Origin: Methylobacter sp. | GTDB taxonomy: Bacteria > Pseudomonadota > Gammaproteobacteria > Methylococcales > Methylomonadaceae | DNA length: 64,000 nt | Reading direction: 5' to 3' | Assembly: GCA_028716975.1 (NCBI GenBank) | Contig: JAQUOU010000009.1 | Span: 78,692 to 142,691 of the forward strand | Shown: in pieces, positions 43,806 through 53,497 of the stretch | How the letters are laid out: each line of letters begins with the position of its first letter | Position numbering within the stretch: position 1 is the stretch's first letter | Notes under the pieces: generated by a model | Seen by the model: only the letters and a program-made list of their open reading frames with translations | Told to the model about the DNA's origin: nothing | Databases searched by the model: none | Program-made: the position numbers and the translations under genes

Positions 43806-45767
43806 CTAAGATAGACGGTCAGATTGCTTCATTCTAAGAAACTGTTCCAGCGCCTCGGGATTGGCCAAGGCATGCTGATTATTTACGGACCGTCCGTGAA
43901 TAATATTGCGTACCGCAAGTTCAGCAATTTTGCCGTTTTTGGTGCGCGGAATACCGGTCACCTGTAGAATTTCTGCCGGCACATGATGGGGTGAGGCATT
44001 CTGCCTGATCTGCTGTTTGATCTTCATCTTCAGTTGTTCCGATAACGCCGCGTCATCACGCAGTATGACAAATAAAATAATCCGGCAGTCGCCTTCGATT
44101 TCCTGCCCGACGACCACGCTTTCCAGAACCTCATCCACCTGCTCCACCTGCCGGTAGATTTCAGCCGTGCCGATCCTGATGCCTCCGGGGTTGAGCACCG
44201 CATCCGAACGGCCGTATATGATCATGCCGCCACTGTCTGTCAATTCCACATAATCGCCGTGCCGCCAGACGCCCGGATACTTTTCGAAATAGGCCGCATG
44301 ATACTGGCTCTGATCCGGGTCATTCCAGAAACTGACCGGCATCGAAGGAAACGGCGTCTTACAGACCAGTTCGCCTTTTTCTCCTTGCAATGACCGGCCG
44401 CTCTCGTCATAAACATCTACGTCCATCGCCAGTCCGCGGCACTGGATTTCGCCCCGGCGCACAGGAATAATGGGGCAACCGAGAACAAAGCAGGAAATAA
44501 TATCCGTTCCCCCGGAAATAGATGAAAGACAGACATCGGATTTGACCGATTCATAGACAAAATCGAACGCTTCAGGCGCAAGGGGCGAGCCGGTGGATAA
44601 AATGGTTTTAAGCGATGACAGGTCGTGAGTATTTTTTGGAGTAACAGCGGATTTTTTAATCGCGTCAATATATTTGGCGGAAACTCCAAAGACAGTGATT
44701 TGAAACTCGTCAATCAAGTCAAACAGCGAGTCAGTGCTGGGATAAAGCGGCGGGCCATCATAAAGCACCAGCTCCGCCCCGGGTGCCAAACCGGAAGCCA
44801 GCCAGTTCCACATCATCCAGCCGCACGTGGTGTAATAAAACAGACGGTCGCCGGGATGGAGATCCACATGCAGCAAATGTTCCTTCAGGTGCTGGATTAA
44901 GGTTCCTCCGACCCCGTGCACAATACATTTCGGCGGACCAGTGGTTCCGGAAGAATATAAAATGAACAGCGGATCGTCGAACGCCATCGGTGCAAAGGCT
45001 ATCGGGTGGTTTTCCGGAAAACCTCTCAGATAGTCTTGCCAAAGCGTTACCTGCTTGCTCACCCTGAACGATTCGCTTTTTAGGTATGGAATTAACACGG
45101 CTTTTTGAATTGACGGAAGCGCCTTGAGTAACGGTTCAATCTGGTCCATTCGCTCAAATACCTTTCCATTAAAAGTGTAGCCATCGCAGATAAACAAAAC
45201 CTTGGGAGCTATTTGGCTGAAACGGTCTACAATACCGGGAACCCCGAAATCCGGGGAACAGCTACTCCAGATTGCACCGAGGCTGGCGGTCGCCAGCATC
45301 GCGATAATGGCTTCGGGAAGATTGGGCAAAACAGCGGCCACGCGATCACCGGGCTTGACGCCGTCGTTTCGCAAAGCCTGAGCGAGCTGGGAAACTTGAC
45401 GATATAAGTCGCTATAAGAAAGCCGACGAGTTTGGCCGTTTTCTCTGCGAAAAACAATGGCAGAGTGGCGCTTCTCATGGGGATTCAATAAATTTTCCGC
45501 ATAATTGAGCCGGGCATCAGGAAACCAAAGGGCTCCGGGCATTTTGTTTTCATGCGATAAAACTACTTCCCCTTTTTGCGCGGCTTTTATATCTGCAAAA
45601 TCCCACATTAAATTCCAAAAAGCAGCGGGGGTTTCGACAGACCATTGGTAAAGATCGGGATAGCCGGTAACATCTACACCGAACTTCTCCCTCACCAATT
45701 TCATGAAGCGGTTAATATTGGCGTTTTCCTGCCGTTCCGCAGAAGGCTGCCAAAGAACTGAATTCAC
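43806..45767 (-). CDS. Acetoacetate-CoA ligase
   Basis: This 653-residue ANL-superfamily enzyme has the AMP-binding motif FILYSSGTTGPPKCIVHG, YTTCGWMMWNWLASGLA, the hinge/ATP region YGRSDAVLNPGGIRIG and a C-terminal Lys in IPRTKNGKIAELAV. Length and the N-terminus (LWQPSAERQENANINRFM) fit acetoacetyl-CoA synthetase, which activates acetoacetate for ketone-body or PHB-related metabolism. It stands alone; about 350 bp upstream hold a short repeat (45972-46051). Confidence 0.92.
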   Translation of the reverse strand: MNSVLWQPSAERQENANINRFMKLVREKFGVDVTGYPDLYQWSVETPAAFWNLMWDFADIKAAQKGEVVLSHENKMPGALWFPDARLNYAENLLNPHEKRHSAIVFRRENGQTRRLSYSDLYRQVSQLAQALRNDGVKPGDRVAAVLPNLPEAIIAMLATASLGAIWSSCSPDFGVPGIVDRFSQIAPKVLFICDGYTFNGKVFERMDQIEPLLKALPSIQKAVLIPYLKSESFRVSKQVTLWQDYLRGFPENHPIAFAPMAFDDPLFILYSSGTTGPPKCIVHGVGGTLIQHLKEHLLHVDLHPGDRLFYYTTCGWMMWNWLASGLAPGAELVLYDGPPLYPSTDSLFDLIDEFQITVFGVSAKYIDAIKKSAVTPKNTHDLSSLKTILSTGSPLAPEAFDFVYESVKSDVCLSSISGGTDIISCFVLGCPIIPVRRGEIQCRGLAMDVDVYDESGRSLQGEKGELVCKTPFPSMPVSFWNDPDQSQYHAAYFEKYPGVWRHGDYVELTDSGGMIIYGRSDAVLNPGGIRIGTAEIYRQVEQVDEVLESVVVGQEIEGDCRIILFVILRDDAALSEQLKMKIKQQIRQNASPHHVPAEILQVTGIPRTKNGKIAELAVRNIIHGRSVNNQHALANPEALEQFLRMKQSDRLS

Positions 45768-45971
45768 GTTATTCTCCGAAAGTTATACACTTCATAAGAG
45801 TGAAAACAGTTCAGGTAAGTTCAGGTGCTATATTGACGTCTTTCTCACAACTTTAAGGGTTGTCACACAACAGAAAAGCTATGCAGGCCGGTTTATAGTG
45901 TCCCGGCAAATCGATGATAAGATTGGGTTAATCTGGCAAAAGGTGGAAACCATTCTTGGTTTATATTACTT

Positions 45972-46051
45972 AAGGAAACCTCAAAAAATTGCACTTCGAT
46001 AAACTCAGGAGAGCCATGCCGAAGTATGGACAGATAAGTTTTAGAGGTTTA
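45972..46051 (+). repeat. Short miniature repeat, AGGAAACCTC...GAGGTTT type
   Basis: Ends AAGGAAACCTCAAAAAATT and the inverted AAGTTTTAGAGGTTT flank a 'cttcgataaactcaggagagcc' core. Same family as 29365-29444 and 52541-52690. The rest of 45768-46122 shows no gene. Confidence 0.6.
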
Positions 46052-46122
46052 TTAAAGAATAACCACTGAAGAAGCGATAGTAATCATTGTATGATCGAGC
46101 TGCCGAGAATCTATTATAAATC

Positions 46123-47616
46123 TTAATGTTTACACTCAAAAATTTGAATAATTGAATTAGCCTCGCTTAGGGTTTCAAGGCGCACATCAAAACCCCAGAG
46201 TCTGACCACATGTTTCAATACTTCATCGATACTTTTGTCCAGCGGCATGCGATGGTATTGAGTGTGCCGCAAGGTCAGCTTTCTGTCCCCTTTAAGGTTG
46301 ACATCATAAACCTGGATGTTGGGTTCATTACTGCCCAGGTTGTACTGCTCCGATAAAATCTGCCGGATGTATTGATAGCCAGGCTCATTGTGTATGGATG
46401 TCACAGCCATTTCGCTTTCCTTATAATCATCAAGAATCGAGAACAGCTTGAAGTCGCGAATGACTTTAGGTGATAAATACTGGCCGATGAAGCTTTCATC
46501 CTTAAAATTCTGCATGGCGAAATGGAGCGTTTTATTCCAGTCGCTGCCGGCAATATCCGGAAACCAGTACCTGTCTTCATCTGTAGGGTATTCGCAGATT
46601 CTACGTATATCCGTCATCATGGCAAAACCCAGTGCATAAGGATTAATACCGGAATAATATTTACTATCGAAAGTGGGTTGATAGATGACGTTGGTATGGG
46701 ATTGCAAAAATTCAATCATGAATCCGTCTGTCACAAGTCCTTCTGCATAAAGCTGGTTAAGCAGTGTGTAATGCCAGAAAGTAGCCCAACCTTCATTCAT
46801 GACCTGGGTCTGTCGCTGGGGATAAAAATATTGGGCGATTTTACGCACAATACGTACTATTTCCCGTTGCCAGGGCTCCAGGAAAGGAGCGTTTTTTTCT
46901 ATAAAATAGAGAATGTTTTCATGGGGTTCCTGGGGAAATTGCCAGTCTTTTTTATCACTGCGCAATACCTCTTTTGTAGGAATTGTCCGCCATAATTCAT
47001 TGACTTGAGATTGTAGATATTCTTCACGCACCTTTTGCCTGGCCTGCTCCTCCAGCATGGACAGCCGGGATGGGCGTTTGTAGCGATCGACACCAAAATT
47101 TTTTAACGCATGGCAGGAGTCAAGAATTTCCTCAACCTGCTTTTCCCCGTAGCGCTCCTCACATTCGGCAATATAATTTTTGGCAAACAGCAGGTAATCA
47201 ATAATGGAGTCAGCACTGGTCCAGGTGGTAAACAAGTAATTATTTTTAAAAAAAGAATTGTGGCCGTAAGCTGCATGGGCAATCACCAGGGCCTGCATCG
47301 TCATACTGTTTTCCTCCATTAAATAGGCGATGCAGGGATTGGAATTGATCACGATTTCATAGGCCAAACCCATATGACCTTTCTTATAGCGTGCTTCATT
47401 AGTGACAAATTCCTTGCCAAATGACCAGTGGCTATAAACTATCGGCATGCCGATAGAGGCATAAGCATCCATCATTTGTTCAGCCGTAATAATTTCGAGC
47501 TGAACAGGGTAGGTGTCCAGGCCAAAATTTCCGGCAATGCGGGCAATTTCCTTATGATATTTTTCTATCAGCTTAAAAGTCCATTCTGATGTTTCTGACA
47601 GAGGCTTGTTAATCAT
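46123..47616 (-). CDS. SpoVR family protein
   Basis: This 497-residue protein is of the SpoVR/YcgB family: YSHWSFGKEFV near the start, IVINSNPCIAYLMEENSM, the His-rich AHAAYGHNSFFKNN, and NEGWATFWHYTLLNQLY in the middle. In E. coli YcgB works with YeaG (PrkA) and YeaH in stationary-phase and nitrogen-starvation stress. The start overlaps the yeaH stop by four bases and the order prkA-yeaH-spoVR is conserved in many bacteria. Confidence 0.95.
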   Translation of the reverse strand: MINKPLSETSEWTFKLIEKYHKEIARIAGNFGLDTYPVQLEIITAEQMMDAYASIGMPIVYSHWSFGKEFVTNEARYKKGHMGLAYEIVINSNPCIAYLMEENSMTMQALVIAHAAYGHNSFFKNNYLFTTWTSADSIIDYLLFAKNYIAECEERYGEKQVEEILDSCHALKNFGVDRYKRPSRLSMLEEQARQKVREEYLQSQVNELWRTIPTKEVLRSDKKDWQFPQEPHENILYFIEKNAPFLEPWQREIVRIVRKIAQYFYPQRQTQVMNEGWATFWHYTLLNQLYAEGLVTDGFMIEFLQSHTNVIYQPTFDSKYYSGINPYALGFAMMTDIRRICEYPTDEDRYWFPDIAGSDWNKTLHFAMQNFKDESFIGQYLSPKVIRDFKLFSILDDYKESEMAVTSIHNEPGYQYIRQILSEQYNLGSNEPNIQVYDVNLKGDRKLTLRHTQYHRMPLDKSIDEVLKHVVRLWGFDVRLETLSEANSIIQIFECKH

Positions 47617-48884
47617 GCGTTCTTTTTCTCAAAAAGTTTTCGAAATACCGGATAAATATCCGTTAATGCTTCAATACGCTGCATAGCAAAATTATTCCAT
47701 TGATCTTTAATTGTTAAATATTCCTGCCAGAGATTCTGATGTCTGCCCTCGGTAATCTCAATATAGGCATAATACTGAAGATAAGGCATGATTTGTTCGG
47801 ACAGAATAGCCGTACATTGTTTTGAGTCGTTGTCCCAGTTGTCTCCATCGGAAGCTTGAGCGGCATACATATTCCATTCCGAAGTGGGAAAACGCTCCTT
47901 GATAATGGCGCTTGTGAGATTGAGCGCGCTGGAAACAACCGTGCCTCCGGTTTCTCTTGAATAAAAAAAAGTTTGCTCATCAACTTCCTGGGCTTCTGTA
48001 TGATGAGAAATGAAAACGACCTGAATTTTTTCATACGTCTTTATAAGAAAAAGGTATAACAACATGAAAAACCGTTTGGCTATGTCTTTTTTTTCAGGCC
48101 CCATGGAGCCTGAGATATCCATGATGCAAAACATGACGGCTTGAGTAATCGGTTTTGGCCGGTCAATCCGGTTGTCAAATCTCAAATCAAAGGTATCAAT
48201 GAAGGGAATGCCTGCTATTTTTTCCTTGAGGTGTTCAATTTCTTTACGAAGCCTGATGACCAGAGGGTCTGTTTCTACAAAACGTTTGAGCAGATCCTCC
48301 AGTTGTTTCTCAGCCTCACTCAAGCTTTCGATATAAGGTGCGCGCAAGGCGATCCTTCGTCCTAAGGCGTTTCGTAATGAACGAATCACATTGATATTGG
48401 TGGGTATGCCTGTACTGGTATGGCCCGCGCGCACCTTTTTAGTCTCATTGATAGCAGCCAATTTAGTTTTCACCAGATCTGGCAACTCAAGATCCTCAAA
48501 GAAGAAATTAAGGAATTCTTCGCGTGTCAGTTCAAAGCTAAATTCATCCTGGCCTTCGCCACTGTTTGAAGCTCCATTGCCCTGCCCGGCGCCATCTTCA
48601 GGCCGGGCAATTTTATCGCCTTGTTGAAATTCTTTATTGCCCGGGTGAACGCGTTCACGAAATCCCCCTTGACCATGGCGAAAAAAAGGTTCAGACGTAT
48701 CCTTGGCGGGAATGGAGACTTTTTCGCCTTTGTCCAGATCTGTCACGCTACGCTTAATTATCGCATCGGCAACCGCCTTTTTAATTTGCGCGCGGAAACG
48801 ATGGATAAATTTCTGCCGGTTAACAGCACTTTTGTTTTTTCCATTCAGACGTCGGTCTACGATTTGAACCACTTTATTCACCAC
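47613..48884 (-). CDS. yeaH: YeaH/DUF444 von Willebrand-type protein
   Basis: The 423-residue DUF444 protein has an N-terminal helical region (FIHRFRAQIKKAVADAI) and a Gly/Asp/Gln-rich linker (FRERVHPGNKEFQQGD). The C-terminal vWA-like domain has the MIDAS-type motif MDISGSMGPEKKD. It is the middle partner of the PrkA-YeaH-SpoVR set and starts three bases after prkA. Role: likely binds PrkA and a metal; details unknown. Confidence 0.94.
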   Translation of the reverse strand: MVNKVVQIVDRRLNGKNKSAVNRQKFIHRFRAQIKKAVADAIIKRSVTDLDKGEKVSIPAKDTSEPFFRHGQGGFRERVHPGNKEFQQGDKIARPEDGAGQGNGASNSGEGQDEFSFELTREEFLNFFFEDLELPDLVKTKLAAINETKKVRAGHTSTGIPTNINVIRSLRNALGRRIALRAPYIESLSEAEKQLEDLLKRFVETDPLVIRLRKEIEHLKEKIAGIPFIDTFDLRFDNRIDRPKPITQAVMFCIMDISGSMGPEKKDIAKRFFMLLYLFLIKTYEKIQVVFISHHTEAQEVDEQTFFYSRETGGTVVSSALNLTSAIIKERFPTSEWNMYAAQASDGDNWDNDSKQCTAILSEQIMPYLQYYAYIEITEGRHQNLWQEYLTIKDQWNNFAMQRIEALTDIYPVFRKLFEKKNA

Positions 48885-48887
48885 GGG

Positions 48888-50810
48888 TTAAGATGATTTG
48901 CGTACTCTTAAATACCATTCGCTAAGTAAACGCACTTGTTTTTCGGTATACCCTTTTTCCACCATGCGATCAATGAATTGCTCATGCTTTCTCTGGTCAT
49001 CAGGAGATGCCTTGGCATTAAATGAAATCACCGGCAGCAAATCTTCGGTGGTTGAGAACATTTTCTTTTCAATGACCACGCGCAGCTTTTCATAACTTGT
49101 CCAAGCAGGATTTGTGCCTTCATGTTTAGCACGGGCACGTAATACGAAATTGACAATTTCATTGCGGAAATCTTTGGGATTGCTGATACCAGCCGGTTTT
49201 TCAATTTTTTCCAGTTCATTGTTTAATGCGCTTCTATCGAACATTTCACCCGTATCCGGATCGCGGTAATTGGTATCCTGTATCCAGTAATCGGCATAGG
49301 TCACATACCGATCGAATATATTTTGTCCGTATTCGGAATACGATTGCAGGTATGCCGTTTGAATTTCCTTGCCTATAAAATCAATATATCGCTGAGTTAA
49401 ATAGCCTTTTAAATAAGATAAATATTTTTCCTCAATTTCGGCGGGGAACTGCTCGCGTTCAATCTGCTGTTCCAAAACATATAAAAGATGCACGGGATTT
49501 GCCGCAACCTCTGTGTTATCAAAGTTAAATACTCTGGACAGTATCTTGAAGGCAAACCGGGTGGACAGGCCGGTCATGCCTTCATCGACTCCGGCATAGT
49601 CACGGTATTCCTGAAAAGATTTGGCCTGAGGATCAGTATCTTTCAGATTTTCCCCATTGTAAATCCTCATTTTGGAAAAAATATTGGAGTTTTCCGGTTC
49701 TTTTAAACGGGATAACACCGCAAATTGCGCCATCATCTTTAACGTGCCGGGGGCGCAAGGCGAATCATACAAGGAGCTGTTTTCCAAAAGTTTTTTGTAA
49801 ATCTTGATTTCCTCGGAAACTCTCAGGCAATAAGGCACTTTAACGATATAAATACGGTCGAGAAAGGCTTCATTATTTTTATTGTTTTTGAAAGCTTGCC
49901 ATTCTGATTCGTTCGAATGGGCAAGAATAATGCCTTGAAAAGGAATCGCAGGGAAACCTTCCGTGCCTTTATAGTTTCCTTCCTGAGTGGCCGTCAGCAA
50001 CGGATGCAATACTTTAATCGGGGCTTTGAACATCTCCACAAATTCGAGCAAGCCCTGATTTGCCCGGCAAAGTCCGCCGGAATAGCTATAGGCATCCGGG
50101 TCGTCCTGTGAGTATTTTTCCAGTTTACGAATATCGACCTTGCCTACCAGCGAGGAAATATCCTGGTTATTTTCATCGCCGGGTTCGGTCTTGGTAACGG
50201 CAATCTGTTTTAAGATCGACGGCCGTATCTTGATCACTTTAAATTGCCGTATATCGCCATTAAACTCATCCAGGCGCTTGGTTGCCCAGGGCGACATGAT
50301 AGTGTTCAGGTAACGGTTGGGTATTCCATAATCATGTTCAAGTATTTCGCCATCTTCAAGAACATTAAAAAGACCTAATGGAGATTCAAATACAGGCGAG
50401 CCTTTTATAGCGTAGAAAGGGGCTTTTTCCATCAGCCATTTAAGTTTTTCAGCGAGGGATGATTTACCTCCACCGACCGGCCCCAGCAAGTAGAGAATCT
50501 GCTTTTTTTCCTCCAGGCCTTGCGCGGCATGTTTGAAGAAAGAAACGATTTGCTCGATCACTTCTTCCATCCCGTAAAACTCACGAAAAGCAGGATAAAT
50601 TTTTATGACTTTATTGAGGAACAGCCTGCTAAGTCTGGGATCATTATGCGTATCAAGCAGTTCCGGATCGCCTATGGCATTTAGCATGCGCTCGGCCGGA
50701 CTTGCATAGGCAAGAGGATCTTTCTTGCATAAATCCAAATATTCCTGAATCGTAAGTTCTTCTTCCTTCTGTTCGTCAAACTTTGTCCTATAGTGTTCAA
50801 ATATACTCAT
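48888..50810 (-). CDS. prkA: PrkA serine protein kinase (YeaG)
   Basis: This 640-residue kinase has an AAA-type P-loop, LYLLGPVGGGKSSLAEKL, near residue 105, an extended AAA core with GIILAHSNESEWQAF, and the PrkA C-terminal domain with DRYVTYADYWIQDTNYRDPDTG. It phosphorylates serine residues under nutrient stress. The ATG 50810 (SIFEHYRTKFDEQ) follows GAGAG; a GTG at 50822 is in frame but less likely. It heads the three-gene operon. Confidence 0.95.
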   Translation of the reverse strand: MSIFEHYRTKFDEQKEEELTIQEYLDLCKKDPLAYASPAERMLNAIGDPELLDTHNDPRLSRLFLNKVIKIYPAFREFYGMEEVIEQIVSFFKHAAQGLEEKKQILYLLGPVGGGKSSLAEKLKWLMEKAPFYAIKGSPVFESPLGLFNVLEDGEILEHDYGIPNRYLNTIMSPWATKRLDEFNGDIRQFKVIKIRPSILKQIAVTKTEPGDENNQDISSLVGKVDIRKLEKYSQDDPDAYSYSGGLCRANQGLLEFVEMFKAPIKVLHPLLTATQEGNYKGTEGFPAIPFQGIILAHSNESEWQAFKNNKNNEAFLDRIYIVKVPYCLRVSEEIKIYKKLLENSSLYDSPCAPGTLKMMAQFAVLSRLKEPENSNIFSKMRIYNGENLKDTDPQAKSFQEYRDYAGVDEGMTGLSTRFAFKILSRVFNFDNTEVAANPVHLLYVLEQQIEREQFPAEIEEKYLSYLKGYLTQRYIDFIGKEIQTAYLQSYSEYGQNIFDRYVTYADYWIQDTNYRDPDTGEMFDRSALNNELEKIEKPAGISNPKDFRNEIVNFVLRARAKHEGTNPAWTSYEKLRVVIEKKMFSTTEDLLPVISFNAKASPDDQRKHEQFIDRMVEKGYTEKQVRLLSEWYLRVRKSS

Positions 50811-50822
50811 TACAACTCTCAC

Positions 50823-51300
50823 AGTGGTTTGTTACATCTCTTAATTAGCATAGACCATGCATTGAGTCAATTATGTCCACTCGGTTAAATATTTAAATAT
50901 TAACCGGGGCGCAAAATTACCGCCACGCTTGGACGCCCAAATTATGTCAAGCTATCAATCGATGGTTTTGAGAAGGTTAAAATTGCAGCCATATATCCTG
51001 GTTTTATGTAAAGTATTTTGTTTTTTACCAAATGAAATCCTCTGAATAACTCCTTGTCTCTTTCACGCGATCGGCATGGCTGGTAATTGTCAGGTTAAAA
51101 TCTTCACAGTCTGGCTACGAACTTACTATTATGTCATGTGTAAGCGTCAACAAAAACCGGATACTTACTTAAGCGGTTTTCTTATAAAATGTCCGCTCAA
51201 ATCCCGGTGGGAGTTGATAGCCGTTTGAATGCGCATTTAAAGAAGTTTAAGGCTTAATTTTCATAAGCACATATACATATTTATCCTCAGGAGCCACATT
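50823..51300 (+). other. Divergent intergenic region, no gene seen
   Basis: About 480 bp of A+T-rich sequence between the divergent prkA and alanine dehydrogenase genes; both promoters must lie here. I see no clear repeat or riboswitch. A CAGGAG ribosome site lies just before the ald ATG. Confidence 0.45.
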
Positions 51301-52413
51301 ATGCTAATAGGACTACCCAAAGAAGTTAAGGATAACGAGAACCGTGTTGGTATGACGCCCGGTGCAGTCCAGGCCTTGGTAAGACGCGGGCATCAGGTTT
51401 TGGTTCAAACCGGGGCGGGTGAAGGAAGTTCTCTTTCCGATGAAGAATACCAGGCTGCCGGCGCTGAAATCGTTCCTTATGCTGAGGATGCGTGGGCAGC
51501 GCAGATGATAGTAAAAGTGAAAGAGCCGGTGGCATCGGAATATCAATATTTGCGGCAAGGCCTGATTCTCTTTACTTATTTGCATCTGGCGTCGAATAAG
51601 CCGCTTACCGAAGCTTTGTTGGCAAGTGGAACGACAGGGATCGCTTATGAGACCGTACAAACCGGAACCGGTCAATTACCTTTATTGATACCCATGAGTG
51701 AGGTCGCGGGACGAATGGCGACTCAAGTCGGCGCAACTTATTTGCAAAAATCGCATGGCGGCCGCGGCGTATTGATAGGCGGTGTTCCAGGCGTGGCCCC
51801 TGCAAATGTAGCAATTCTGGGAGGCGGTATTGTCGGCACCAATGCCGCGCGTGTGGCTGTTGGGTTGGGCGCGCATGTCACCGTGCTGGATGTTAGCCAT
51901 GCGCGGTTGAAATATTTGGATGACATTTACCGTGGCCAATTACAAACGCGTATCAGTGATGAATATAATATCGAAGATGTTGTTTACGAAGCCGATCTTG
52001 TGATTGGCGCGGTATTAATTCCCGGCGGCCGCGCGCCCTGGCTGATTACTCACGACATGCTGCCGGAAATGCGCAAGGGTTCGGTGATCGTGGATGTAGC
52101 CGTCGATCAAGGGGGCTGTGTAGAGACTACGCGCGCCACCACTCACAGTAATCCGACTTACGAAATAGCTGGGGTCGTTCATTATTGCGTCGCGAATATG
52201 CCGGGAGCAGTGCCGCGCACCAGCACCTTTGCGCTTAATAATCAAACCGCTGTTTACACGCTGCGTTTGGCAAATGAAGGATTGGATGCCGTGCGTAAAG
52301 ATCCGGCGCTGCAATATGGGCTTAACACATCCCAGGGTTTGGTGACTTATCCTGCCGTGGCTGAGGCTTTTGATTTGAAATATACGGATCCCATGCAAGC
52401 ATTGAGGAACTAA
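51301..52413 (+). CDS. ald: Alanine dehydrogenase
   Basis: This 370-residue enzyme is the NAD-dependent alanine dehydrogenase that interconverts L-alanine and pyruvate plus ammonia. It has KEVKDNENRVGMTP at the start with the substrate-binding Arg, LHLASNK, YETVQ and the dinucleotide site [20 protein letters not shown]. Full length and intact. It could assimilate ammonia, as noted for some methanotrophs, or catabolise alanine. Confidence 0.96.
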   Translation: MLIGLPKEVKDNENRVGMTPGAVQALVRRGHQVLVQTGAGEGSSLSDEEYQAAGAEIVPYAEDAWAAQMIVKVKEPVASEYQYLRQGLILFTYLHLASNKPLTEALLASGTTGIAYETVQTGTGQLPLLIPMSEVAGRMATQVGATYLQKSHGGRGVLIGGVPGVAPANVAILGGGIVGTNAARVAVGLGAHVTVLDVSHARLKYLDDIYRGQLQTRISDEYNIEDVVYEADLVIGAVLIPGGRAPWLITHDMLPEMRKGSVIVDVAVDQGGCVETTRATTHSNPTYEIAGVVHYCVANMPGAVPRTSTFALNNQTAVYTLRLANEGLDAVRKDPALQYGLNTSQGLVTYPAVAEAFDLKYTDPMQALRN

Positions 52414-52505
52414 CAGGTTGAGGTTATGCTTTACGGGCATATTATCTGCGAGGTCGCCCGACATCTTGAAAGGCGATATAGCTTTATATCTTTAGTGCAT
52501 TAAAT

Positions 52506-52530
52506 ATGCGAATAATTGTATTATTCGCAT
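52506..52530 (+). terminator. Hairpin after ald
   Basis: ATGCGAATAA and its complement (52521-52530) around TTGTA form a 10-bp stem ~95 bp after the ald stop, followed by TATGG and no T-run. It may stabilise or end the ald transcript, or be part of the adjoining repeat. Confidence 0.35.
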
Positions 52531-52540
52531 TATGGCCTTA

Positions 52541-52690
52541 AGGGAAGTTTTAAAAATTATCCGTTCATGCTTCGACAAGGCTCTCCTGAGCGTAGTTGAA
52601 GGGCTCATGACACGCTGGGATAAACTCAGGAGTGCCCCTTCGGCCATGCTCAGGAGAGCCTTGTCGAAGCGCAATTTTTAGAGGTTCCCT
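52541..52690 (+). repeat. 150-bp miniature inverted-repeat element
   Basis: Ends AGGGAAGTTTTAAAAATT and the inverted AATTTTTAGAGGTTCCCT enclose several 'cttcgacaaggctctcctgagc' units in both directions. It is the largest of the three members of this family in the window (with 29365-29444 and 45972-46051). Flanks show no clear target duplication. Confidence 0.65.
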
Positions 52691-52711
52691 AATACAATAA
52701 ATTTATCCATT

Positions 52712-53185
52712 ATGCGCAAAACAATTATTAATCGACCCACTGAAAAAATTTCACCTGGCGATCTAGTATTTTTAGATCTGGAGCAGTTGGCGCAAGTAGA
52801 AATTACTTCCGAATGCCGGGAGCACCCCATTGAATCAGCTCTGGTGAAGGACGGCGGAACAGGCTGGCAAGCCGCCCAGCCCGGTGAGCAAACAATTTGT
52901 ATAGTTTTTGATCAACCATTGACTATCAATCATATTGATCTCATCTTCGATGAACAAGAGCAATCACGCACACAAGAATTCGTATTGCTTTGGTTAGACA
53001 ATAACATGGAGTCTTATCGAGAGATTCTACGTCAACAATTCCATTTCAGTCCTCCCAATACTACGCAGGAAATCGAACATTACACGGTTAATCTCACTCA
53101 ACTAAAGGCTCTTAAATTAACAATTGTCCCGAATATCGAGGGTAATGAAGCTTTTGCAAAGCTTAAACAACTGAAACTGGCATAG
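52712..53185 (+). CDS. Discoidin/F5-8C-like beta-sandwich protein
   Basis: The 157-residue protein without a signal peptide looks like an all-beta domain related to discoidin or carbohydrate-binding modules: KDGGTGWQAAQPGEQTICI (exposed Trp), then FDQPLTINHIDLIFDE, YREILRQQFHF and LTQLKALKLTIVPNIEG. Function unknown; binding of sugars or a partner protein is the best guess. It stands alone between a repeat and motA. Confidence 0.6.
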   Translation: MRKTIINRPTEKISPGDLVFLDLEQLAQVEITSECREHPIESALVKDGGTGWQAAQPGEQTICIVFDQPLTINHIDLIFDEQEQSRTQEFVLLWLDNNMESYREILRQQFHFSPPNTTQEIEHYTVNLTQLKALKLTIVPNIEGNEAFAKLKQLKLA

Positions 53186-53497
53186 CTTTTCATTAATATT
53201 TTGCTCTCAAGCCGCTCCCTAATAATTGCGCCGCGGCTTTAATCCTTTTCATCCGATAATCTCGAATCGGTACCCCGGCAGCTTTCATTCTTAAATCTTA
53301 TTCGCATCCTGAATAACTTATTCAAATCACAGGCTTTGTTTAAAGTTAAATTTGTCCGGAACTGCAAACCCCATGCAAATTTTTGTTATGTAGCTATCCT
53401 TATAGAATATTTGTTATGACTTGCGTCTTATAAAACAAGACGCCGGCATTTGTGAAATCTGATATTTAATTAAACGAAATCTAACTTAGAGGAAGTT

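Noticed and set aside
45703..46002. A 99-codon plus-strand frame across the acetoacetyl-CoA synthetase 5' end
   Set aside because: It overlaps the real gene antisense and runs into a dispersed repeat; no protein features.
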